Positions 1 to 11,401 of a stretch of DNA of 64,000 bases are shown one piece after another. The position numbers and the translations under genes were made by a program. This DNA comes from Miscanthus floridulus. Its lineage: Eukaryota; Streptophyta; Magnoliopsida; Poales; Poaceae. Numbering within the stretch: the stretch's first letter is position 1; each line of letters starts with the position of its first letter. Location: contig NC_089584.1 in the NCBI RefSeq assembly GCF_019320115.1, positions 78,125,260 through 78,189,259 on the forward strand, read 5' to 3'. Under the pieces are notes generated by a model. The model worked only from the letters and a program-made list of their open reading frames with translations. It made no database searches and was not told the origin of the DNA.

Positions 1-1828
1 CACTCCGACCACGTGGTTATGGTGGACAAGCCTCTCCCCGCATGCGGTGAAACCAAACTCGCCTGTAACAAGGCAACATGACCTCCTAGGGTTGACAAGG
101 GCGCTAGGGAAAAACGGAGTCGAGTCCCCGTGACCCCAAAAAAGGTCAGGGCTAAGCCCCAACCAACTCTACCCTGTGACCCAGGTTTCTAACCTAAGGC
201 CTGCACCGAAGACTCATAAACCATTAGGGGTCCACGACCTCTCTAGGAGAGATCAAGGAAGCAAAAGGCCGGGGTGATGTGCAATGCGAAACCCAAAAGC
301 GTGATCATGGCTCGGTCACGTGGAAGAGACAGAAGGTCCATGACCTATGAGCCAACACACAATCGCAGAAAACCTCACAACCATGAACGAAGAGGTCGAG
401 AAAACACTTTCTCGCGTCAAACCAAAAACCATGACCCTAACCTCATGACCTGGGGGCTCACCACGGGCACCAAGGGAGCATACAGAAAAGGGTCATTCTT
501 TTTGCCCAACTTCGGGCAGTATAAAAGCGGTCGAGCCACTTGAGACGCACTGAACCACGACACCATTGCCAAGGCAGCACTATCGGGGGCCCAGGAGGCA
601 CCTGCTATAGGTGCGGGATGGAAAGAGGCGAGAAATCGCCTCCCGCTCCTCCCCGTAACACCGCAGCCCTACAGGAAGGGGCGCACAGGGACGAAAGAAT
701 GGGGCGAGAACAAGCCCTTAGGCCACCACCATCATGCTTCGAAAAGCATGAAGGGGACACCATGGGACGGCAACGCCTCCCCCAAACTTAAGGTGGCTTT
801 CCAAAGTTGTCTACAAGTATGGGGAGAAATTGGAAGTTTTCCTTAGTGCTCGTGCTTTAGCAATTCGAGACCTGCGGGTTTGGGTAAGCGCTTGAATCAC
901 GAGACCCCATGGTTAGCCTGAGCACCACCCCGGTCCTTCCCTATTCACAAAGTCTCTTCTAGCACCAGTTGTTGGAAGGACAACGCCAGCTCCGGCCACC
1001 ATAGGAGACCCCAAAAGGAACACTCAACGGGAGCCACGTGATCCCCCCCTAAGCTCTTCTCTCCCATTTCCTCTCTCACAACAGGAAGGTGGGAGACGAT
1101 GTGTAGACATAGCGACATGTGATTCAAACGGTGGGGGACTAGTACTTATAGGCCTAGGAGGGATAGAGCAGCTTGAGACCCCCTTGCCGCATGGTGAACC
1201 ATGAAAGGTCATGAACAAGTAGCAAATACCCACATAAGGCCGAGAAAATCGAGACCCTCGCGAAAGCAGGACTAGTACAATGTCGACGAGACCGGTCGAT
1301 CCTGCCTAGGTCACGGGTGCGTACTCCACCGTTAGGATGACCTAACAAAGCAGGACAAGGCACAACATCGACCTACCGCATTGAATGTACCAGCCCACAA
1401 GGGGTTGAGCGCGCGAAGCTCAGAAAGGTCGTTACTACGAACCTGCACTCTAGCACACACATGCATCAGCGCTTTCACGATCACTTCATGATCGCAAAAA
1501 CGCTCAGGGGCTACTGTCGGGGTTGTAACCCTAGGGTGTCTCAAGGCACCAATTAGTTAGTAGGCCGCGTGGCCCATAACACAATGGCTAATAAAGGCCT
1601 GAACGATCAAGGCCCATTGAAAAGCCGAGCGAAGTGGGAAAGGCACCAAGGCCAGGGTCATCCCTGACCTCTTCCACCCGCCTTAGCACACAGTGCTTGC
1701 AAGAAGCACGACCTCTCCCCGTCACAACCCCTAGGAGGGATGGGGGAAGGTCGAGCACGACTAGGCGCGCGTACTCTAAAAAGAGCAAGCATGCCGCACT
1801 GACCCCGCAAGGACCAAGGGAACAACAG
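1..1828 (+). mobile_element. 3' part of an old LTR retrotransposon, truncated by the window start
   Basis: The first 1.5 kb has no convincing coding frame and reads as the 3' untranslated internal region of an LTR retrotransposon. It ends in a purine-rich stretch (about 1503-1511) directly before TGTCGGGG at 1515, the usual start of a grass gypsy-type LTR. The LTR runs to 1828, where a younger element is inserted, and its remainder should resume at 6701. Short ORFs at 274-543 and 540-791 show no recognisable domain and are left out. Superfamily is inferred from the LTR start only. Confidence 0.55.
1515..1828 (+). repeat. 3' LTR (first part) of the old retrotransposon
   Basis: It begins TGTCGGGG immediately after a polypurine-like tract and is split by the insertion at 1829. 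The 5-bp sequence AACAG at 1824-1828 is repeated at 6696-6700, so the LTR should continue beyond 6700. I could not locate its 3' end. Confidence 0.5.
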
Positions 1829-2631
1829 TGATGAGGACATCGCCACGCTGGACACACCGACGCCATGGTCTTCCCCAAGTTGCAATTCATTTCCAACTCA
1901 GCTGCCACGTCGTCCTCGGATTCAGCAGACACGTCGTCACTGTTTCGGTCATAACTTCCTCATACGACATCAAAACGGGCCGTTCTTGGATGCGTTGGAA
2001 AGGGGACGACGATGCCGTCGTTTTGGATCTGGTCCCAGCTCCAGAAGGTCTGTGGATCATTCTGTGTGACCACGGCAAGGTGCTGCGTCACCTATTTGGG
2101 CCAACTTGGCCATATATCATGTCGGGCCTTAAGCCCAAGTTGTGGGCGCCCAACCCCTGGCCGTCCCCAGCCCTAGGTCGAGTCTTAGACTATAAACACA
2201 GCCGCCGCTGCTGCTACACAATTGGGTTTTGTTTAGAGTTTAGTTTTCCATCGAGAAACTAAATCGTTCATTGTAACTGTGGTGACAAATCCTTTTACAG
2301 TGATCCAGGGCCCCCGTTCTTGATCTCCTCCACTGTGTCGATTAGTCCTTTGGAACCGAGTTCTTGAACCCTCTATTGATATTCGTGTCATTCATATTTG
2401 CAATTTCAGATTGCGTGTTTTACCTTCTTGCTTGTGCTCTTCGATTCGCTTGCAGGAAAAGCCTTCTTGGCGAGGTCAATCAAGTTGTGCTTGGTTGATA
2501 ACCAACGGAGCAGTGGTGTAACGGTTGCAGGGTTCGAATCGTGTCTGATTTGAAGCCGGATCGCCAACATTGAGATCTCCACAAATCGAACTTACCGGCT
2601 ACCTCTCGGAAGATCGGGCCTGTACTCATCA
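1829..2631 (+). repeat. 5' LTR of the gag-protease element
   Basis: 803 bp, TGATGA to TCATCA. By eye it differs from the 3' LTR at 13 positions, all transitions, with no indels. A TATA-like ACTATAAACA lies at about 2188-2198. Confidence 0.9.
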
Positions 2632-2633
2632 AT

Positions 2634-2643
2634 TGGTATCAGA
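2634..2643 (+). other. primer-binding site (Met-tRNA type)
   Basis: TGGTATCAGA begins two bases after the 5' LTR end. This is the standard complement of the 3' end of plant initiator methionine tRNA, used to prime minus-strand synthesis. Confidence 0.85.
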
Positions 2644-3918
2644 TATTTCAGGTTTACCGCGAGGTATAATCTCGTTTGCCTTAGATTCATATTTGTTCAT
2701 TACCTAGAGTCCACAAAAAGCCCAAAAATATTTCAATTTCCGCTGTCCTATCGCCCTTTGTGCCTTTGCAATTTCGTTTCAGATTCGTGTTGTTGAGTTT
2801 GTGTCCGTGGTCGAGTCTTGTTGCTGGTTTAGGATTGTGTTCGTGGTCGTAGTTCAATCGTCCGTTGCTGTGATTTTGTTTTCCGCCGCTATCCCATCCA
2901 CCGTTCCCAAACAACAAGTCGAAGCCACCACATTACTCGACTTGCCCCGCTAGCCGCCTTGTGTAACTTCTCGCCGTCGCGCAAACCCTAGATAGGTTGC
3001 CAGCCGCTCTTATTTTGCCTGCATCGCAGCTCTCCTTACATCATCAGGCGAATACCTACTGCTGTGATCGGTGTTAGAGTTTAGGGACGCTTTGCCCTAA
3101 CTGCCGCCGCTGTGTTGTGCCTCCTGGAAAACATACCTTGAGATACCTTCGGTAAAACAGGCATAACTTTTCGCTCGTTTATTAGAAAAATCTAAAATTT
3201 TTTGTGCAGCTTCTTGACACCATTTGGACCCGACCCAAACTCGGCTTCGCCCTGTTTGGTTTCATCAAAATTGCCAAAAAAATTCAGGAAAATATAGAAA
3301 AAAAATTGTCAAAGTTTTTGCACGCTTTTCAGAGAACGTGCTGAATTTCTGTAGACCACATCCCACCTCAGTTGTAGGTGCCAATTTTTGTGGTTGCATC
3401 TTTTGTGATCCTTGTTCAGAGAAAAGTATAAAAAAATAGTAAAAAAAAAGTTTGTTTCCTACTAGTGCCTTTTGGAAAAATCCGGAAAAAATTCAGGAAA
3501 AATGAGAAATCCGGGCTATTTGCTTGTTCTGTGAGTTCTTTCGATCGTCCTTTGTTTTCACCTTGTTGCGCTACGTCTCGACACGTCTTAGCCAGCACCT
3601 GTGATTTGTACTTTGGATCCAGATTGAACAATCGCTACTCTGCACTCGTTAATTGCTAATCCTTGCTGTCATATTGTGTGCCTACCCATAGCTCCACATA
3701 TTCTTCTGTCAGCATAGGTTCATCTTGCAACTGTTACCCACGCTCAACAACAGATTGCTTCGCCACTTTGGTTTTGCTCCTGTTTGGCGTTGGTAAGAAT
3801 ACAGGCAAGACGGTGGTAAGCCGCTTGTGATTTTGCATTCCACTTTCACCACCACCACTTGTTTCCTTTTAGTTGATAGGGATAATACTTTGGTGTTGTC
3901 TTTTTCTATCTTCTAACC
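2644..3918 (+). other. untranslated leader of the gag-protease element
   Basis: A 1.3-kb T-rich stretch between the primer-binding site and the gag ATG with only short frames. It presumably holds packaging and leader signals. No specific motif was recognised. Confidence 0.6.
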
Positions 3919-4614
3919 ATGGCAGGAACTCCGACGGACTTCAATGAGTGCGTGTCCAAGGGCGAGCTTGCAACGTTCATGACTGAACAACGCAATCTTA
4001 TGACCGAGTTGACGCGCAACGTAAACAATCTGGTCACCCGCATTGAACAGCTTGAGCAACGCCCTCCACCTTATCGTGCTGATGATGAAGATGCTGGTGA
4101 TGAAGATGCGTATGCTGACGTTGGTGCCCGTCGCCGCCTCAACTTCAATCGTCGTGGTATGGCAGGTAATAATCATGGTAATAATGATCCTTTTGCTAAA
4201 ATTAAATTTAGTCTACCACCTTTTGCTGGTAATGTTGATCCAGAGGCATATTTAGATTGGGAGCTTGCTGTTCAACAAAAATTTGATTCTCATAATGTTC
4301 CTGCTGAGCATAGAGTTAGACTTGCTACTAGTGAGTTTACTAATTTTGCTTTGTTCTGGTGGAGTGATCTTTGCAATGCCAATAATGCTGCTGTTGTGCC
4401 TCAAACTTGGAATGTTTTAAAGCAACGTATGAAATCTCGTTTTGTTCCTCCTTATTACCAACGTGATTTACGTTTGAAACTACAAACTTTAAAACAAGGT
4501 GATAAAGGAGTAGAAGCATACTATCAAGAATTGCTTATTGGTTTAGCACGTTGTGGTATAAATGAAGATGATGATGATGCTAGTGCTAGATTTTTTTGGT
4601 GGTTTAAACCATGA
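3919..4614 (+). CDS. retrotransposon Gag, N-terminal part
   Basis: A 231-codon frame starting at ATG 3919 (context CCATGG). An N-terminal coiled-coil-like stretch (about residues 13-50) is followed by an acidic linker and the retrotransposon gag core (about residues 95-225), with hallmark pieces such as LPPFAG, AYLDWE, WWSDL and RFVPPYY. This is the capsid protein that packages element RNA. The frame ends at TGA 4612-4614, just after a run of seven T (4591-4597). Moving +1 at that run continues the gag core in the next frame, so the stop is either a one-base homopolymer indel or, less likely, a frameshift site. Confidence 0.85.
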   Translation: MAGTPTDFNECVSKGELATFMTEQRNLMTELTRNVNNLVTRIEQLEQRPPPYRADDEDAGDEDAYADVGARRRLNFNRRGMAGNNHGNNDPFAKIKFSLPPFAGNVDPEAYLDWELAVQQKFDSHNVPAEHRVRLATSEFTNFALFWWSDLCNANNAAVVPQTWNVLKQRMKSRFVPPYYQRDLRLKLQTLKQGDKGVEAYYQELLIGLARCGINEDDDDASARFFWWFKP

Positions 4615-6133
4615 TATACATAACATACTTGATTACAAAGAATGGCGCAATTTTTCCCAATTGTATCATCTTGCTATTAAGGCCGAACGAGAAGTACAGG
4701 GACGCAAACAACACCAGCCTTTTAGGTCTAACAATGGGAGGAATTTTCAGCAGCGTTCCGAGCCGGAGACGCCCAAGCTTCCTGTTGCACCACAGCCATC
4801 TACACCTCCATTTTCTTCCGGGGTAAGTAAATTGTCTAATGTGCAGTTTCCACAGCTGAAGAAAGGTGGCACTCCGGGTGCTTCTACTAGCTCCTCTTCG
4901 TCTAGCTCTAAAATCATTTGCCACCGATGCAAAGGCATGGGACATGTCATGAAGGAATGCCCCAGTCGTCGCGCTTTCATTGCTACCGAGGATGGATATG
5001 TAAGTGCTAGTGATGTTGATGATGATTTAGCCCTTGCTGCTAACATTGATGCAGATCCCACCGAGGGCGATCATGACAAGGAGGCCATCACCATTGACTC
5101 TGTGGCTGCTGCCACGGACTACCCTAGCCTTCTTGTGCAGCGTGTGTTGAGTATACGTGTGGGTCATGGAGAAGAGATGAAGATCCAACGCCACAATTTG
5201 TTCCACATGTATCTCATTGTGCAGGGTTGTCGTGTTCTCACTATCATTGATAGCGGGAGTTGCAACAACTTGGTGAGTTCAGATTTGGTTGACAAGCTTG
5301 GCTTGACCACACGACAACATTCGTATCCATATAAACTTCAATGGTTCAATAATAGTGGTAAGACTAAGGTAACTAAATCAGCACGCATTAGCTTTTTCAC
5401 AGGCTCTTATCATGATACTGCTGATTTTGATGTTGTCCCTATGCAAGCTTGTTCCATTTTGTTAGGTCGCCCATGGGAATTTGATAATGATGCCTTACAC
5501 CATGGTAGAACTAATACATACATTATCATACATAAGGACAAGAAAATTACATTGCTGCCTTTGTCTCCTACGGATATTATTAAACATGCTAATGAGATCA
5601 AAAATAAACCTCCAACAGACATTGCTAAAAATAATGGGATTAAGTTAAAAGGAGGTGCTTTTCTTGCTACAACTCCTGCTACTGCTGAGTTATGTGATAA
5701 TCCTGATGCACCATGTTATACTATGTTTTGTCAACCTTTTATGTCTGGTGCATTGCCTGCTGTCACTAACCTTTTGCAGGAGTTCGCTGATGATGGGATG
5801 GAGTCGAGGACGACTCCAATTCTACAAGGAGGGGATAATGAGGACATCGCCAAGATGGAGTCGAGGACGACTCCAATTCGAGAAGGGGAGGATGATGAGG
5901 ACATCGCCACGCTGGACACACCGACGCCATGGTCTTCCCCAAGTTACAATTCGTTTCCAACTCAGCTGCCACGTCGTCCTCGGATTCAGCAGACACGTCG
6001 TCACTGTTTCGGTCATAACTTCCTCATACGACATCAAAACGGGCCATTCTTGGATGTGTTGGAAAGGGGACGACGATGCCGTCGTTTTGGATCTGGTCCC
6101 AGCTCCAGAAGGTCCGTGGATCATTCTGTGTGA
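4562..6133 (+). CDS. Gag C-terminus, CCHC zinc knuckle and aspartic protease, reading into the 3' LTR
   Basis: A 523-codon open frame overlapping the end of the preceding gag frame by 53 bp, in the +1 frame. From the N-terminus it holds the last part of the gag core (to about residue 50), a Ser-rich linker, a CCHC knuckle C-X2-C-X4-H-X4-C (codons from 4919, residue 120) and a retropepsin-like protease with active-site D-S-G-S at residues 230-233 (5249-5260) and a later ILLGRPW motif. After about residue 400 the frame runs through a duplicated polypurine tract into the 3' LTR and stops at 6131. The ATG at 4562 is probably not the natural start. Reverse transcriptase and integrase are missing. 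Confidence 0.8.
   Translation: MKMMMMLVLDFFGGLNHDIHNILDYKEWRNFSQLYHLAIKAEREVQGRKQHQPFRSNNGRNFQQRSEPETPKLPVAPQPSTPPFSSGVSKLSNVQFPQLKKGGTPGASTSSSSSSSKIICHRCKGMGHVMKECPSRRAFIATEDGYVSASDVDDDLALAANIDADPTEGDHDKEAITIDSVAAATDYPSLLVQRVLSIRVGHGEEMKIQRHNLFHMYLIVQGCRVLTIIDSGSCNNLVSSDLVDKLGLTTRQHSYPYKLQWFNNSGKTKVTKSARISFFTGSYHDTADFDVVPMQACSILLGRPWEFDNDALHHGRTNTYIIIHKDKKITLLPLSPTDIIKHANEIKNKPPTDIAKNNGIKLKGGAFLATTPATAELCDNPDAPCYTMFCQPFMSGALPAVTNLLQEFADDGMESRTTPILQGGDNEDIAKMESRTTPIREGEDDEDIATLDTPTPWSSPSYNSFPTQLPRRPRIQQTRRHCFGHNFLIRHQNGPFLDVLERGRRCRRFGSGPSSRRSVDHSV
5796..5909 (+). repeat. 57-bp tandem duplication of the polypurine tract and LTR start
   Basis: GAGTCGAGGACGACTCC occurs at 5801 and 5858, and ATGAGGACATCGCC recurs with the same 57-bp spacing (5836 and 5893 region). 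The second unit includes the functional polypurine tract and the first bases of the 3' LTR; the first is a decayed copy of that junction inside the element. Confidence 0.75.
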
Positions 6134-6695
6134 CCACGGCAAGGTGCTGCGTCACCTATTTGGGCCAACTTGGCCATGTATCGTGTCGGGCCTTAAGCCC
6201 AAGTTGTGGGCGCCCAACCCCTGGCCGTCCCCAGCCCTAGGTCGAGTCTTAGACTATAAACACAGCCGCCGCCGCTGCTACACAATTGGGTTTTGTTTAG
6301 AGTTTAGTTTTCCATCGAGAAACTAAATCGTTCATTGTAACTGTGGTGACAAATCCTTTTACAGTGATCCAGGGCCCCCGTTCTTGATCTCCTCCACTGT
6401 GTCGATTAGTCCTTTGGAACCGAGTTCTTGAACCCTTTATTGATATTCGCGTCATTCATATTTGCAATTTCAGATTGCGTGTTTTACCTTCTTGCTTGTG
6501 CTCTTCGATTCGCTTGCAGGAAAAGCCTTCTTGGCGAGGTCAATCAAGTTGTGCTTGGTTGATAACCAACGGAGCAGTGGTGTAACGATTGCAGGGTTCG
6601 AATCGTGTCTGATTTGAAGCCGGATCGCCAACGTCGAGATCTCCACAAATCGAACTTACCGGCTACCTCTCGGAAGATCGGGCCTGTACTCATCA
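5893..6695 (+). repeat. 3' LTR of the gag-protease element
   Basis: 803 bp, same length and ends as the 5' LTR. It is preceded by the purine tract GAGAAGGGGAGGA and followed by the AACAG target duplication at 6696-6700. Confidence 0.9.
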
Positions 6696-9023
6696 AACAG
6701 TCACCTTGGCCCAGTCAAAACACCGTCACTATGCCATGCCGCACCGACAAGACAACACCGTACTATGGTGGCAATGGGTACGACACCCACCGTCCATATA
6801 TGAACCGACTAGACGCTTGTACGATCCACCCACTATGGGACCCACTGTGCCCCCCGCCTGCTGCCACACACACGCACCCCCACTGCCCCAATCCGCTCAC
6901 CCCTCGCATGCGATGCCCTAGTCCGCTCACCCCTCACACGCCGATCGCCCCCCTTCTGCGAGCGCACGATGCTCCACCGTTCGCCCCTCATGCGGCACCC
7001 CCTTCTACGACCGTGCGCATTGCTGCTCCATTCACACACGGAGGAGGAACACCAGTGTGTGGTGGCGCACGACAGCGCCTCCCAGATCCGCAGCGTATGT
7101 TATCCCACATCTACATCCTTTGATTCTTCCCCACTCCCGACTCTAATCCTAGAAGTTAGGGTGCTCTGAGCCGCTCAGGCATGCATTAGCAGGGAGGAGA
7201 CGGCAACACGACCATAGCCAGGCAGGCTGCAACACCCAGAGATGACACCACAGTAAGCAAGTAGCGCACAGGACTGCAGCACCAGCAAAGCAGCAGGTAG
7301 TCATTCCCCATCTAGGTAATTCTTATTATAGGATCTGAGTTAGGCTCCAGGCCTAAAGCAGTCCAGTCAGTAGGAGATCTTGGCAGAAATTAGGCTCAGA
7401 CTTATGTGAAATAGAGATGTTTTATTACGTGCATATTGCCACAATGCACTTTACTGGTTTTATTTTATCTAACCTTATAAATCTCTGTTGTTCTATTATC
7501 TTTTTTGCCAATCAACTGTATCGAGCTAGAAATATAGATATCTAGATTTCTAGGAGCTACGAATATATATATAGATTTCTAGGTTGGCTAAATACTATGG
7601 AAGAAGTCAGGTTACCCACATCCTTTTCCGTTGGTTAATTGTGCATTGCTCAATGTCCGTAGGGATCTTAAGCTAGGAAATTTACTATTAAATGAGGAAC
7701 CTTTTGGATTAAGTTCTAATCCTTGAATTTCCTTTATGTCAGTAGGATTAAGTTCTACTCCTTGATTGTTCAATTCTCTTTTTGTAAGTCAAAATCTTTA
7801 GCCATAGTTATAACAATGTTTCCAGAGTTGTATTATGCATGTAACATATTTATTTTTCATACCTGATAAATGCTCTTCACAGGTGACAGGTTGAGGAGTG
7901 AATCTATGAATGCTTGGCTGAAGACAAAGTGAAGTTCAAATAGCTTCTGATCTCGATTGATGCAGACTTTACTAATCTCAGCCTTAAAACCTCTGATTAC
8001 TCATCTAGGCACGTCCTGCGTATGCTCCACTGCTCCTCCAATGCCAGAGGCAGATCTAGGCACATCTCCTTCACATCCCCCTCCATCCCCATCTCCTTCC
8101 CCTCCCCTTCCCATTCTTGATACGATTCAATTGCAAGCTGCTACTCGGCGGCGCCATGGTGCTCCAGCTCCCCACTCCCCTGATCTCATCCGCATCACCC
8201 CATTACTCTTTTCTCGTTGCTAGTTCTTCCTCTGTGGTTGCATCTGGAAAGGTCCTTCACTTTTGGTATTAGGCAACTTTGAATAGATTATAAAGAATAA
8301 GATTGCTGCTTCTTGAAGTAAACTATGTTTTGTTTACTAGGTGAAGCATGGATCCAAGGAGCTGGTATATGTGGAAGTGGTCATCATTGTAGAGGTTACC
8401 CCTGGTACAAAAATATCTAATAATCTCACGTACTAGCCTTTTAGATAGCCTTTCAGTTTTAGATCTGCTTTAGGTCCTCAGGTACAAAAATATACTAATT
8501 ATTGTCATAGATTAAAAAATTCAAGCAAAAATGTACTGTGTGAAAAAACTGCTTTACCTGTATTAGTTTGCAATTTATACTATCACACTTCCTGTCCAAT
8601 ATATTGCCTCCACCCATCAAAGTTAGTTGAACTAAAAATTATGTGGTTCTATTTTCTTTCAACAGTATTAGTCTATGACACACCGATTTACTTTTACAGA
8701 CTTGCTTGTACGAGTATCAGACTTTTCTATCAAGGTTGGTTTTATGTGGGAGTTAGTTGATTACTTGATGACAATGGTACCTACCAGATTGTTTTGGTCA
8801 TATTCAATTAGTTGATTACTTTTCTCTCAAAGGCTGCAGCCGGTGATTCAATCATAGATCCGAGACAGCCAATTTCAGGCAAGTGCTACTCCTTTGCCGC
8901 CTCAATCCTTTGTTGTGCAAATCAAATTTGTTGATCTACAAGTTGTGCAAATTTGTACAATCAACTAGTGAAGTCTGAAATATTGAAACTTAAACACACA
9001 AACACCTTAGGGTCTGTCTGGCT
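6696..9023. other. unassigned AT-rich DNA; start is the resumed old LTR
   Basis: The first 100-150 bp should be the second part of the LTR interrupted at 1828, but its end was not found. A C-rich stretch follows (6840-7060, CAC/CCC runs), then AT-rich DNA. The 88-codon frame at 7957-8223 is Pro/Ser-rich, has no recognised domain and is left uncalled. I see no supportable gene here. Confidence 0.4.
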
Positions 9024-10363
9024 ACTTTGTGATTTTTTACACCTATAAGTAGCTTCCACTTCTATTTTTATGTGCACAGTAATACCACTGATTTCTTTTG
9101 CACCTGAAAATGGTGTTTGTATGAAAAATTTGCACCGCTGCTGTTAGTGCTTACATCTACCGGAAAAATGAACACATCTATTGGACCTAACTCAGATCAG
9201 GCAAACTAGAGCACAAACAACATATCATCTTATCAAGCATGAGCCCATATGATAGATCAAAATTTTTAATCTATTGTTCAAATGAAATGTCTGGATTAGA
9301 TAGATGATAGCTTATTAGCTTGTCTTGTCTTGTCATCATCTTTCTTGGCTGCTCTAAGACTGTCATTGAATTGAAACACTAAAATATCTGAGAAACAATC
9401 AACTCAAGTAGTGAAATCTAAAATACTGGAACTAAAACACACAAACAACTAAGGGATAAGCACTGGATGTTTCATTTCTGGAGGCCAACTGAATTTGTGA
9501 TTTATATTTGTGAAACTGTCTCATCTCACTCTCCTTGTAAGTTGTACATTAGAACCTGTAACTTTGTTAGATTACTCATTCCATCACTTTTTTCAGGAAC
9601 TTCTGGGTGCTGCTGGACAGCAGCTTGTCAACAGCAAGCTAGTCATAGTGCTAATAGATGTAAAACCAAACATTCCATTTTGAGCTTTTGCCCAAGATGA
9701 CTGCCATGGACAACATGTGCTTTGTTAAGCTAGGATTAACTTTATGTTCATTAGCTAGGATTAGCGACAATCATCAGCCATATGTTCAAACAAGGACCGG
9801 TACGATGTTAAGTGACATTGCATATATATATGTACTTGTTAAATATGTGCACATAATTTCAATATTGCATTGGTCTTGAATGTTTGATCCAATGTACATG
9901 AGTTTTAGATATACAAGGTTTTATTTTTTATCTTGTTTAATTGCTAAAAGTTCTTATTGTGATGAACTGTCGGTTGCTAAAAGCTCTAACATGTTGTTGG
10001 TCACTAAAAGTTGGACCGTTGAACTATCTGTCGCTAAAGATAATGTCCATCGCTAAAGATAATGTCCATCGCTGTATACATATAACGACGGCTTCATTAG
10101 CAACTGCAGGGGCCCAACGCTATAATCTTTAACAACTGATTGTCAATCCTGTATACCCCTCTCAACTCCAAATCAGTCAGCTGTGGTGAAGCAAAAATCG
10201 ATGGTTTCTTCACGCCTTGAAGCAAGGGACGACCGTTTATGCTATTATTTTGTCTTTCTTCATTAATTTTGTGGACACGTCATCCATGTCATTCGATTCT
10301 ATACTACGGAGTACTATAGTATAAAGTAGAAGCGACTAGAGCAACCGCGTTGGGACTGCCTTA
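9024..10363. other. intergenic DNA upstream of SCYL2 copy 1
   Basis: AT-rich, with no convincing coding frame; the short ORFs at 9467-9700 and 9688-9879 lack domains. The same sequence is at 20976-22314 in unit 2 with very few changes. Confidence 0.6.
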
Positions 10364-11401
10364 GCATGTGTTTGGTTTGGAGACCAACTGGGTTGGGTTG
10401 GGTCCAACCTAGTTTTCTGGGTTGTGTCGAACCCATCTTGCGTTTGGATAGAGGGATGGAGCCATTCCAGTTTGTTGTTTGGTACAAGGAATTGGATGGG
10501 TTGGAATGGATGTCATTGTAAACACCGTGTGCTGATGTTAGACGTGGGACCTAGCTGTCAGCCAACCTTCCATCTTCTTCCCCCTCTCTTCCAACAGAGC
10601 ACCACCGCACAACAGAGCACCGGCGCTGCCCATCCCCACGCCGCCACATAGCTCGCCCAGCACAGGCCGGCCTCGCGCCGCCGCTAGCTTGCCCGAGCCC
10701 GTGCTCTCCCGCTGTGGCCGCAACCTCCCTGAGCTCGAGCTCGCCTGCCATGGCCGCCACCTTCCCGACCTCGCGGTCACCTGCCATGGCCGCTGCTTGC
10801 CCAAGCCCAAGCTCGCCCGCCATGGCTGCCACCTCCCCGAGCACCGCCCTGGCCACGCCGTTGCTCCGTCGTGGCCTGGGGTCGCCGCGCCGGAGGAGGT
10901 CCTCCCGTGCCGCTGCTCGCCCAGATCCGGAGGAGCGCTACGGCCGGGGACCAGGGCAGGGCCGGCATGGGCGCCACCCTCCTTACTGCTCCCGGCCATC
11001 GTCCTCCCCGCAGCTTCTTGTTGCTGTCTCCCTCTCTATTTGTGCTGCCGCCCGCCCCTCCCTTCTCCCTGATGCCGGCCGCTACCCTCCTCCCCGCCGG
11101 CCTCCACCAGCCCCTGCCTCTCCCCATGCGCGGCTCGCCATGGCCGAAGCAGCCTCATGCGGTGCCGGAGGCCGAGGCCCGCGCCCCTCGCGCCAGCTCC
11201 TCCTCTCGCGCAGGAAACGGAGGACGCTGCCGTGCATGTGGGTTGGATGCGTCCGCTCGTTTTGAACGGATGCATCCAACCCGCATCTAAGGAGAATATT
11301 TCTTTACTGGGATAAACCCAACCCACTACCTTTTCAACCTAACACCTCTTCAACTGAGTCCAACCCATTCCACCCCTTCAAACCCTCAAACCAACGCACC
11401 C
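10364..11401 (+). mobile_element. 1.04-kb Tourist-like (PIF/Harbinger) element upstream of SCYL2 copy 1
   Basis: Flanked by TTA at 10361-10363 and 11402-11404. The ends are degenerate inverted repeats: GCATGTGTTTGGTTTGG on the left, and the right end read in reverse as GGGTGCGTTGGTTTGAGG, both followed by TGGGTTGG-type motifs. The middle (about 10600-11230) is very GC-rich with CCATGGCCGCC-like repeats and many overlapping frames, possibly captured genomic DNA. A small hairpin lies at about 11238-11283. It ends about 390 bp before the SCYL2 start codon. Confidence 0.6.

Larger units (their letters stand above)
1829..6695 (+). mobile_element. complete gag-protease-only LTR retrotransposon (non-autonomous, Ty3/gypsy-like)
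   Basis: A structurally complete element of 4,867 bp. It has two 803-bp LTRs bounded by TGATGA...TCATCA and a 5-bp target-site duplication AACAG (1824-1828 and 6696-6700). A primer-binding site TGGTATCAGA at 2634 fits initiator Met-tRNA, and a polypurine tract lies at about 5880-5892. The interior encodes gag, a CCHC knuckle and an aspartic protease. Only about 100 bp separate the end of the protease region from the 3' LTR, so reverse transcriptase, RNase H and integrase are absent. It would need enzymes from a related autonomous element. The gag style suggests Ty3/gypsy; the lineage is not assigned. Confidence 0.9.

Noticed and set aside
7957..8223. 88-codon Pro/Ser-rich frame
   Set aside because: Low complexity, no domain, no splice or promoter context.
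10714..11265. 183-codon frame (and overlapping frames on both strands) upstream of SCYL2
   Set aside because: Lies inside the GC-rich core of a Tourist-like element. Frames are open on both strands, low in complexity (Ala/Ser/Pro/Arg repeats) and have no domain.
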